Shown in pieces: positions 15,620 to 22,918 of a stretch of DNA of 64,000 bases. A program made the position numbers and the translations under genes. The stretch covers positions 558,001 through 622,000 of the forward strand of contig NZ_CP050265.1 of assembly GCF_011765465.1 (NCBI RefSeq), written 5' to 3'. The stretch is from Erythrobacter sp. (GTDB taxonomy: Bacteria; Pseudomonadota; Alphaproteobacteria; Sphingomonadales; Sphingomonadaceae). The first letter of the stretch is position 1. Each line of letters starts with the position of its first letter. The notes beneath the pieces are model-generated. The model was not told where the DNA came from. It did no database searches and saw only the letters and a program-made list of their open reading frames with translations.

Positions 15620-18591
15620 GAGAAGAGGATGTCCGCGAATGGATGCGCCGAAGGGGGCTCGCCGAGAGCACCATCGGGACGCAGATGAGCAAGATGCGCA
15701 AGCTCGATCGGCACTTCGGTGATCTCGACAGGCTGATCGACAACGGCGAAATCGAGCGTGTCGCGGCGCTCCTGGAAGATCCGGCTGCGCTTCCGTCCGA
15801 GCTCGGGAACGAGGGAGAACGCAACCACCTGCGTCAATCTCTCCGATATTATCGCAAGTTCGCAGCCGAGGCTTCCGCAGGATCGCCGAAACCAATTCCG
15901 GACCGGGCCGCTCTCGATCGGATGAGGCGCCTGTTCCTCGAACGGCATCCCGATTTCGAGACCTTCTCCGATTGCCCGAGCTTCGCGGAGAGCGAAGGCG
16001 ATTACAAGCGCGCGCTCGTGGAAGACGCGGCGCGGCTGACGCGCGACCTGTCGGAAGCCGATGATGCCGAACTCGGTGCCGCGCTGATCGAGCTGCTCGC
16101 TGGACGCGCGGGGCTCTACAGCAACCTGATCGATTGGCGCGCGCAGAAGGTGATCGACAGTGCACGCGAAGCACAACCGGGCCTCGTCGAAGCGGCGACT
16201 GGGCGCCTCGCAAGGGCAGGTGACGCTTCACAAGCCATCGCGGATTGGCTCGACGCGCTCTGGCCGACGATGCGCGATAGCGTCCCCGGCAACCCCTTCG
16301 CCGAAAGCCGGATGTTTCCGACAATGCTGCGCGGGCTCGTCGATCCGCAGACCGTCATGCCGATCCGCTCCACACCGACTGACAACGCTATGCGGGCGCT
16401 CATCGGCGAGCCTGCTTTCGCCCATGCGCCTCTGTCCCGCGAGGAGCTTGAGCGGGTCAACGCGATGGTTTTCGAACTGCGGCGCATCATGGACGAGGAA
16501 TGGGGCTGGGAGCCCCGCGACCTGTGGGATGTCCAGGGCTTCATCTGGGTCACCTGTCAAAAGAAGCCGGGGAGCGAGGAAGATATGACGGACGAAGAGC
16601 TGCTGGCACGCTTCGACAGCGACCCGAATTTTCGCGAGCGGCGGAGCGCATGGAGCGAAGGCCAGGTGAAGGCATTCTGCCGCATGGCGAGGGCGGTTAA
16701 CGATGTCGGTTTGGACTGGTATCCGACGAACATTCCCGAGCTTCGCTTCGGTCGGCGTGAGCTCGGCGCGCGCAAGGCTGCGGCCACGGCAGGACGCCTG
16801 CTGATGACCACTTCGTCCGTCGATTTCAGCCATTCCTCGCCGAACATCGGATTGTCGGGCCAGTTTTCGATCGATGAAGAAGGCGCAACGGCTTTCGTCG
16901 CAGCGCTGAACGCCGCGCGAGATCGAATTGAAAGGTGGGAAGCACCCTCGATCGGGCGCCGACCTTTCTGGCCGGATGAATACGCCGACAGGGCGGACGA
17001 TGAAGATCGGCCGGCGGTCGCCGCACCGACCAATCTCATCCTCTACGGCCCGCCCGGCACAGGCAAGACCTACCGCACCGCGCGCGAAGCAGTGCGGTTG
17101 TGTGACGGAGAGGCGGATTACCCCAACAGTGCCGAAGGCCGCGCGGCGCTGATGAACCGCTACCGCGAACTGGTCGAGGCGAGGCAGGTGGAGATGGTCA
17201 CTTTCCACCAGAGCTTGAGCTACGAGGAATTCGTCGAAGGGCTTCGCCCCGATACCGACGGATCGGGCGAGGGCGCCGGGTTCAGCCTGAAGGCTGAGAG
17301 CGGCCTTTTCGCGCGTATCGCCGACCGAGCTCAGAAGCGCGTGCGCGGCGGTGACGGCGGAGTTTCGCTGGAGGGCAGGAAAATCTTCAAGATGTCGCTG
17401 GGACAATCCAACGATCCGCACAGCGCCTGGGTTTTCGAGGAGGCTCTCGAGCAGGGGCAGGCACTGTTCAGTTTCCGGGATGTCGACTGGAGCGACCCGC
17501 TTTTCGATAATCCGGATGCGATACTGGCGGAACTGCGCGAACGCTTTCCCGAAGAGCGTATCACGGAACGCTCCCACATGGTCAGAATGACCGACCGGTT
17601 CCGGAACCGCTTGAGCGAGGGTGACATCATCGTCGCTTCGAAGGGGCTGAACGCCTTCCGCGCGATCGGGTTCGTCGAAGGCGATTACGAATATGCTCCG
17701 CGTCCCGAGGGCCGGTACACGCATCGGCGCAAGGTCGATTGGGTCTGGAGCGATCCCGAGGGTTTGCCGGTGGGCGAACTCGTCACCGACTCGCGCTTCG
17801 GCATGAAGACGATCTACGAACTCCCGCGCGAGCGCCTCCATCTCGATCTGCTGGAACGCCTGATCAACAGCGAACCGGATGACGAAGCGCAGACGGGCTC
17901 GGAGGAAGGCGAACTCCTCCCGCACGTCCTAATCATCGACGAGATCAACCGCGCCAACATCTCCAAGGTCTTCGGTGAGCTCATCACGCTGATCGAGCCC
18001 GACAAGCGGCTTGGGATGCGCAATGCGCTCAAGGTTCGGCTGCCTTATTCGAAGCGCGAGTTCGGCGTGCCGGCGAACCTTCACATCATCGGCACGATGA
18101 ACACCGCCGACCGCTCGATCGCGCTGCTCGACACCGCGCTGCGGCGCCGGTTCCGGTTCGAGGAGATGGCGCCCGATACCACCGTCGAAGCCTTCCGCGA
18201 CGCCGAGGAGGCGACCGGGCTTCCGCTCGCGAAGGTGCTCGACACGATGAACCGGCGGATCGAATATCTCGTCGATCGCGACCACCGGATCGGCCATGCC
18301 TTCTTCATCGGCTGCGAAACCAAGGCCGATGTCGACGCGGTTATGCGCGACAAGGTCATCCCGCTTTTGCAGGAATATTTCTTCGAGGACTGGAACCGCC
18401 TCGCTGCGGTGCTGGGCGAGAAGGACAAGGGCGGCAATTTCCTCGAATGCGACACGATCGAAGACCCGATGGGCGAGGGCGGGGAGCCGCTGAAGAGCTG
18501 GCGGGTGCGCGATACCTTCGACGCCGGGGCATACGACCGCCTCGTATCGGGCAAGCCGTCTTCGCCGCCGGTAAGCGAGGTGGCGGCTTGA
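15616..18591 (+). CDS. mcrB: McrB-like AAA+ GTPase subunit with inserted EVE/PUA-like domain
   Basis: A 991-residue protein, much longer than E. coli McrB (about 460). ATG 15616 overlaps the helicase stop and has GGAGGGG just upstream. Residues 1-60 look like a SAM/integrase-like helical unit (VREWMRRRGLAESTIGTQM); 60-460 is a helical region of unknown fold. Walker A GPPGTGKT is at 478-485, Walker B LIIDEINRAN near 772-781 and the McrB GTPase signature MNTADRS at 828-834. Between Walker A and B (about 589-750) lies a separate domain with SLGQSNDP, GDIIVASKGLNAFRAIGFVEGDYEY, which resembles EVE/PUA-like modified-base readers. McrB binds methylated DNA and drives McrC cleavage by GTP hydrolysis. 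Confidence 0.88.
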   Translation: MREEDVREWMRRRGLAESTIGTQMSKMRKLDRHFGDLDRLIDNGEIERVAALLEDPAALPSELGNEGERNHLRQSLRYYRKFAAEASAGSPKPIPDRAALDRMRRLFLERHPDFETFSDCPSFAESEGDYKRALVEDAARLTRDLSEADDAELGAALIELLAGRAGLYSNLIDWRAQKVIDSAREAQPGLVEAATGRLARAGDASQAIADWLDALWPTMRDSVPGNPFAESRMFPTMLRGLVDPQTVMPIRSTPTDNAMRALIGEPAFAHAPLSREELERVNAMVFELRRIMDEEWGWEPRDLWDVQGFIWVTCQKKPGSEEDMTDEELLARFDSDPNFRERRSAWSEGQVKAFCRMARAVNDVGLDWYPTNIPELRFGRRELGARKAAATAGRLLMTTSSVDFSHSSPNIGLSGQFSIDEEGATAFVAALNAARDRIERWEAPSIGRRPFWPDEYADRADDEDRPAVAAPTNLILYGPPGTGKTYRTAREAVRLCDGEADYPNSAEGRAALMNRYRELVEARQVEMVTFHQSLSYEEFVEGLRPDTDGSGEGAGFSLKAESGLFARIADRAQKRVRGGDGGVSLEGRKIFKMSLGQSNDPHSAWVFEEALEQGQALFSFRDVDWSDPLFDNPDAILAELRERFPEERITERSHMVRMTDRFRNRLSEGDIIVASKGLNAFRAIGFVEGDYEYAPRPEGRYTHRRKVDWVWSDPEGLPVGELVTDSRFGMKTIYELPRERLHLDLLERLINSEPDDEAQTGSEEGELLPHVLIIDEINRANISKVFGELITLIEPDKRLGMRNALKVRLPYSKREFGVPANLHIIGTMNTADRSIALLDTALRRRFRFEEMAPDTTVEAFRDAEEATGLPLAKVLDTMNRRIEYLVDRDHRIGHAFFIGCETKADVDAVMRDKVIPLLQEYFFEDWNRLAAVLGEKDKGGNFLECDTIEDPMGEGGEPLKSWRVRDTFDAGAYDRLVSGKPSSPPVSEVAA

Positions 18592-19328
18592 CCGAACACG
18601 ACCCCATCTTCCTGCCCGGCGTGCCCGAGGCGCGGCTGCGCGCGATCTTCGGACAGGCGGCGGGCAACGAGATCGCGAGCGGCAAGTTCGCCAGCCCGCA
18701 GAGCAGCTCGGCGCTCGCCGCCAACGGCTTCGGCTGGTTCATCGACCGCCCCTCCGACTGCCCGCTTTTCCCCGCGATTTCCGACCTTAGAGGCCCGGTG
18801 CGCGAAGTCGCGGTAGAGCGCGAAATTCGCCTCCCCTGGCGCGGCGGTCGTCATCCCTGGCTCGACGCGGTGCTGTGGACCGATGCCCACGTGATCGGCG
18901 TCGAATCCAAGCGCCACGAACCTTTCCGCGACGCCAAGGTGGCCGAACTGTCCGACGCCTATGACCGCGACGTTTGGAGTGAGGGCATGGAGGGGTGGTG
19001 CGCCATGCGGGACGCCCTTCGCTCCGAGCCGCGGCGCTATCGCCACCTCGACGCGGCGCAGCTGGTCAAGCACGCGCTGGGCCTTGCAAGCGAAGAGACC
19101 CGTTCCGGCCATGCCCCGGTGCTGGTCTATCTCTACGCCGAGCCGCAGGATGGGGGTTACTCGCCCGACGCCTTCCTCGCCCATCGCCGCGAGGTCGAGG
19201 ACTTCCACGCCGCCGTCGCCGGATGCCGCGTCCGCTTCGCTGCCTGTTCGTGGCGCGGCTGGCTCGCGTGCTTCACCGGCGAGGCCGCGAGGCACGCTCG
19301 CGCGATCGAAGAGGCGTTCGCGCCATGA
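18588..19328 (+). CDS. putative PD-(D/E)XK nuclease encoded between mcrB and mcrC
   Basis: A 246-residue protein with TTG start at 18588 that overlaps the mcrB stop by four bases (TTGA) and has GAGGTGG just upstream. Residues 88-112 read PWLDAVLWTDAHVIGVESKRHEPF: D93 and E106-x-K108 match the core of PD-(D/E)XK nucleases. The remaining sequence (VLVYLYAEPQDGGYSPDAF, SWRGWLACFTGEAARH) looks like the conserved framework of restriction-endonuclease-like folds. Its stop overlaps the mcrC start (ATGA), so it is embedded in the McrBC unit. Standard McrBC systems have no such gene; it may be an extra nuclease subunit or a specificity/immunity factor. Family name not recognised. Confidence 0.68.
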   Translation: MTEHDPIFLPGVPEARLRAIFGQAAGNEIASGKFASPQSSSALAANGFGWFIDRPSDCPLFPAISDLRGPVREVAVEREIRLPWRGGRHPWLDAVLWTDAHVIGVESKRHEPFRDAKVAELSDAYDRDVWSEGMEGWCAMRDALRSEPRRYRHLDAAQLVKHALGLASEETRSGHAPVLVYLYAEPQDGGYSPDAFLAHRREVEDFHAAVAGCRVRFAACSWRGWLACFTGEAARHARAIEEAFAP

Positions 19329-20653
19329 CCCACATCACCATCCGCGAATGGGGCCATGCGAAATTCGGCGAGGGGCTGACCCGCGAACAGGCCCACGCGC
19401 TCCACGCCGCCGCCTGCGAGCATCCGCTGGCGCGCGAGGACGCGACGAATATCCTTGTTCTGGGACGCGACCGGATCGTCGCCCGGCAGATGGTCGGCAT
19501 GGTCGCCGCCAAGGGGTGCAGCCTCGAGATCCTGCCCAAGGTCGATCCCGATGCGGACGACAGCGAGAGCGAAAGGGCGGTGCGCGAAAGGCTCGTGCGG
19601 ATGCTCGACGTCGCGCTCGGGCTCGATCTCGACATCGGGGCCGAAGCGGCCATTGCGCGGCAGAAGGCGACTTTGCTCGAAATCCTGATCGATGCCTTCG
19701 CCACGCGCCTGCTTGCCGAAGTGCGGCGCGGGCTTCCGCGGGCCTATCGCCAGCACGAGGACGACCTTGCCGCGCTGCGCGGAAGGCTGGACGTGACCCG
19801 CCAGTTCACCCGCAACGCGGTGCGGCCCGACCGGCTCGCCTGCCGCTTCGACGAGCTCGAGGCGGACACGCCGCTGATGCGCATCATGGCGGCGGCGAGC
19901 GTTTTCCTCGCGCGCCATGCCCGCTCTCACGCCACCCGGCGCAAGCTCGACGAACTGCGCCATACGCTCGCCGACATTCCGCTCATGCCTCTCGCGCTGC
20001 TGCCGTGGAACGAGGTGCGCATCGACCGCACCAATCGCCGCTGGGCCGCGCTGTTCCGGCTAGCCGAGGTCCTGCTCCAGCGCGACTGGCAGGCGACCCA
20101 CCATGCGGCCAAGGCGCCGGACGGACTGACCCTGCTGTTCCCGATGAACGACCTGTTCGAGAAATACGTCGCGGTCCTGCTGCGCCGCGCGCTGGCCGGG
20201 TGGGGGATCGAGGTGATCGAACAGGGCGGCCACCGCGCCTGCCTCGGCGCTTTCACCGGCGAGCGTCTCGAAAGCGGCACGGTCTTCAGCACCAAGCCCG
20301 ACATCATCCTGCGTGCGAGCGGTGAAATCCTCGCGATCATCGACACCAAATGGAAGAGGCTGAGCGCCGACCCGCTCGACCGCAAGCACGGGGTGAGCCA
20401 GGCCGATGTCTACCAGCTGATGGCCTATGCGCGGCTCTACGACACCGAGCGGCTGATGCTGCTCTATCCGGGCGTGCCGGGGGAAGCGCCGCTGGCTCGC
20501 AAGCCCTTCGGCATCGCGGGCGGGCGCGAATCCCTCAGCGTCGAGACGATCGACATGGCGCAGGACGAAGCGGCGCTGAAAAGCTCGCTCGCGCAACTAT
20601 TCGACCGAATGCTCGCCACCGGTGCCGAGCCGCTCCTGCGGGTCGCGGGCTAG
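19325..20653 (+). CDS. mcrC: McrC-like nuclease subunit of McrBC restriction system
   Basis: A 442-residue protein with the McrC layout: an N-terminal beta-rich domain (ITIREWGHAKFGEG, CSLEILPKVDPDADD), a helical middle with FDELEADTPLMRIMAAASVFL, and a C-terminal PD-(D/E)XK nuclease with D326 (FSTKPDIIL) and D340-T-K342 (LAIIDTKWKRL), then the VYQLMAYARLY helix. McrC stimulates the GTPase of McrB and carries out the DNA cut. Starts inside the stop of the small nuclease gene (ATGA). Preserved catalytic residues suggest the system is functional. Confidence 0.92.
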   Translation: MTHITIREWGHAKFGEGLTREQAHALHAAACEHPLAREDATNILVLGRDRIVARQMVGMVAAKGCSLEILPKVDPDADDSESERAVRERLVRMLDVALGLDLDIGAEAAIARQKATLLEILIDAFATRLLAEVRRGLPRAYRQHEDDLAALRGRLDVTRQFTRNAVRPDRLACRFDELEADTPLMRIMAAASVFLARHARSHATRRKLDELRHTLADIPLMPLALLPWNEVRIDRTNRRWAALFRLAEVLLQRDWQATHHAAKAPDGLTLLFPMNDLFEKYVAVLLRRALAGWGIEVIEQGGHRACLGAFTGERLESGTVFSTKPDIILRASGEILAIIDTKWKRLSADPLDRKHGVSQADVYQLMAYARLYDTERLMLLYPGVPGEAPLARKPFGIAGGRESLSVETIDMAQDEAALKSSLAQLFDRMLATGAEPLLRVAG

Positions 20654-20662
20654 GAGGGCGGC

Positions 20663-21652
20663 ATGGCGCGGATGGAGAAACTCGACCGGCTGCTCACGCT
20701 GGTTGCGGCGCTGGGCGAGAGCGCGGAAGGGCTGACGCTCGACGAGATGGCCGAGGTGATCGGCGCCAACCGCCGCACCGCCGAGCGGCTGCGCGATGTC
20801 ATTCTCGTCCATTTCGACCTCGAGGAGCGCATCGACGACCGCCACAAGCGCTTCCGCATCCCCGGCGCGCTGCCGTCCCCTTTTACCCAGCCCAATGTCG
20901 AGGAGATCGCCGCGCTGCAATCGGTCGCGGCCATGCAGCGGCGAGGGGGCTCGGCGCAGGCGGAGCTGCTCGAAAGCCTGCTCGGCAAGGTGCAGGCGGG
21001 GCTGAGGCGCGAGGTCAAGAGCCGCATGGCGCCCGACCTCGACCCGCTCGTGCGCCTGCAGCGCCACCACGTGCCCGCCGGCCCGATGATCGAGCACGCG
21101 CCCGAAACCGTCGCCGCAATTCAAGGGGCGATGATGGCGGGCGTGTGCCTCGAATTCGACTACCGGGCGGAAGGGGCGAGCGAGGCGAAATGGCGCCGCG
21201 TCGTCCCGCTCGGCCTGATCCATGGCGCGGTCACCTACCTCATCGGCAAGATACCGGGCCGCGATCTCGACCCCGTCCCCTACCGCCTCGACCGGATGAG
21301 CGAGGTCCGCGCCTCTAACGAACCCGGCGCGGCGGGCGAGGAGTGGGACCTCGACGAATGGATGAGCCGCAGCTTCGGCATCTGGCGCGAGGAGGGGCAT
21401 GACATCGTCCTGCGGGTCGCTGCGACATCCGCTGAGCGCGCGCGGCGCTGGCGCTTCCACCCGCATCAGAGCATCGAGGAAGACGGCGAGGAAGTGGTGG
21501 TCCGGTTCCACTCCGGCGGCCTGCGCGAGATCGCCGAGCACCTCTTCACCTGGGGCGGCGAAGTTCGCATCGAGGCGCCGGAAGAGCTGCGCGAGGTCAT
21601 GAGGGAAAGGCTTGATGCGGCTCAGGCTTCGCTGAAGAAGGAGCCGCTTTGA
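20663..21652 (+). CDS. WYL-domain transcriptional regulator
   Basis: A 329-residue protein with an N-terminal winged helix (residues about 5-65, LTLDEMAEVIGANRRTAERLRDVI), a linker, and a WYL ligand-binding domain around 145-215 (LEFDYRAEGASEAKWRRVVPLGLIHGAVTYLIGKIPGRDL), where the usual W-Y-L is degenerate, followed by the WCX-like C-terminal extension (VVRFHSGGLREIAEHLFTWGGEVRIEAP). WYL regulators commonly control defence operons, often sensing nucleic acid. It begins nine bases after mcrC with GGAGGG, so it is the last gene of this operon and likely represses or activates it. Confidence 0.86.
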   Translation: MARMEKLDRLLTLVAALGESAEGLTLDEMAEVIGANRRTAERLRDVILVHFDLEERIDDRHKRFRIPGALPSPFTQPNVEEIAALQSVAAMQRRGGSAQAELLESLLGKVQAGLRREVKSRMAPDLDPLVRLQRHHVPAGPMIEHAPETVAAIQGAMMAGVCLEFDYRAEGASEAKWRRVVPLGLIHGAVTYLIGKIPGRDLDPVPYRLDRMSEVRASNEPGAAGEEWDLDEWMSRSFGIWREEGHDIVLRVAATSAERARRWRFHPHQSIEEDGEEVVVRFHSGGLREIAEHLFTWGGEVRIEAPEELREVMRERLDAAQASLKKEPL

Positions 21653-21670
21653 TCCGTCGGATAAGGGGGG

Positions 21671-21692
21671 AAGTGGCTGGGGTGGCAGGATT
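21671..21692. repeat. direct repeat of tRNA-Gln 3' end
   Basis: These 22 bases (AAGTGGCTGGGGTGGCAGGA plus TT) are identical to 21774-21795, which contains the 3' end, discriminator base and CCA of the minus-strand tRNA-Gln gene. The two copies are 103 bases apart. Duplicated tRNA 3' ends are typical attachment-site scars of integrative elements; this one lies just past the last gene of the McrBC operon. I found no third copy on the far side of the island. Confidence 0.75.
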
Positions 21693-21776
21693 GTCCTCTG
21701 GACGCCTCACGGCCCCGAACCTGCCTGTGCCTCCGGCAGCAGGTTCGATCCTGATCGGGCCGGGCGCTTCGGAAAG

Positions 21777-21851
21777 TGGCTGGGGTGGCAGGATTCGAAC
21801 CTGCGCATGGCGGTACCAAAAACCGCTGCCTTACCGCTTGGCTACACCCCA
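21777..21851 (-). tRNA. tRNA-Gln (UUG anticodon)
   Basis: Read on the minus strand, the acceptor stem TGGGGTG (21851-21845) pairs with CACCCCA, followed by discriminator G and an encoded CCA (21779-21777). The anticodon arm is GCGGT-TTTTGGT-ACCGC, giving anticodon TTG for glutamine CAA codons. The T arm has GCAGG-TTCGAAT-CCTGC and the D arm TAGCCAAGCGGTAAGGC. All standard cloverleaf positions are present. Confidence 0.95.
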
Positions 21852-21901
21852 GCAGGAGCCGCGCTCTATAGCGTCTCGCTCGGTGATGTGAAGGGGGGCT
21901 T

Positions 21902-22768
21902 TCACAGGCTCCAGTCGAGTTTCTTGCCTTCGAAATCGGACGGCGAGTGGCGTTCGAGCAGCTTCTCGTCGTCCTCGCCCCAGGTCTTGTTGACGATCCG
22001 CCCGCGCTTCACCGCCGGCCTTGCCGCGATCTCGCGGGCCCAGCGAGCGACGTTTTCGTATTCGTCGATGCCTAGGAAGGTCTTCGCGTCGTTGTAGATC
22101 TGCCCGGCGACGAAGGGCGCGAGCCACGGCCAGTTCGCCATGTCGGCGATGGTGTAGTCCTCGCCGCCGAGATAGCGCGTTTCGCCGAGCCGCTTGTCCG
22201 CGACGTCGAAAATGCGCTTCGTTTCCATCGCGTAGCGGTTGATCGGGTATTCGTATTTCTCCGGCGCATAGGCGTAGAAATGGCCGAAGCCGCCGCCGAT
22301 GAAGGGGCCGGTGCCGACCTGCCAGAACACCCAGGAGAGCACTTCGGCGCGCGCGGCCGGGTCGGGGGGCAGGAACTCGCCGAATTTTTCCGCGAGATGG
22401 ACGAGGATCGCGCCCGATTCGAACACGCGGAAGGGGGTGTCGCCGCTGCGGTCGATGAGGGCGGGGATCTTGGAATTGGGATTGATCGAGACGAAGCCGC
22501 TGGTGAATTGCTGTCCTTCGGAAATGTTCACCGTCCAGGCGTCGTATTCGGCGCCCTCGTGGCCCTTTTCGAGCAGCTCCTCGAGCATGATCGTCACCTT
22601 CACCCCGTTGGGCGTGGCAAGGGAGTGGAGCTGGAAGGGATTGTCGCCTTGCGGCAGCTCCTTTTCCTCGCGCGCGCCGGCGGTCGGTCGGTTGATCCCG
22701 GCAAAGCGCCCGCCCGAGACGGTTTCGGGGTTCCAGACCTTGGGCGGGGTGTAGGTGGGATCGGCCAT
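21902..22768 (-). CDS. yghU: glutathione S-transferase family protein, YghU-type disulfide-bond oxidoreductase
   Basis: A 288-residue cytosolic protein of the Nu-class GST family typified by E. coli YghU. The N-terminal extension (PKVWNPETVSGGRFAGINRPTAGA) is typical; the thioredoxin-like domain follows with LATPNGVKVTIMLEELLE, FVSINPNSKIPALID and FESGAILVHLAEKFG. The helical C-terminal domain has GETRYLGGEDYTIADMANWPW. YghU-type enzymes reduce organic peroxides and disulfides with two bound glutathiones. It lies 50 nt downstream of the tRNA-Gln gene in the sense that both are on the minus strand with the tRNA further along. Length is full. Confidence 0.92.
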   Translation of the reverse strand: MADPTYTPPKVWNPETVSGGRFAGINRPTAGAREEKELPQGDNPFQLHSLATPNGVKVTIMLEELLEKGHEGAEYDAWTVNISEGQQFTSGFVSINPNSKIPALIDRSGDTPFRVFESGAILVHLAEKFGEFLPPDPAARAEVLSWVFWQVGTGPFIGGGFGHFYAYAPEKYEYPINRYAMETKRIFDVADKRLGETRYLGGEDYTIADMANWPWLAPFVAGQIYNDAKTFLGIDEYENVARWAREIAARPAVKRGRIVNKTWGEDDEKLLERHSPSDFEGKKLDWSL

Positions 22769-22918
22769 GAACTCGTCTCTCCTTGCTGCGTGTCGCTGCG
22801 GCCCGTTCGTTGCCGCGCCTTGCCGCCGCGTGCAAGGGTCCTCCCTAGGAAGAGCGCGCGATTGCGGCTAGAGGACACGGCCAAGGCCGCAACAGGCGAA
22901 GGACGATAACGCCCGCTC

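Noticed and set aside
11738..16324. Very long open frame of 1528 codons on the minus strand
   Set aside because: Wholly antisense to the helicase and mcrB genes, Arg/His/Asp-rich with no domain; a product of high GC and codon bias on the opposite strand.
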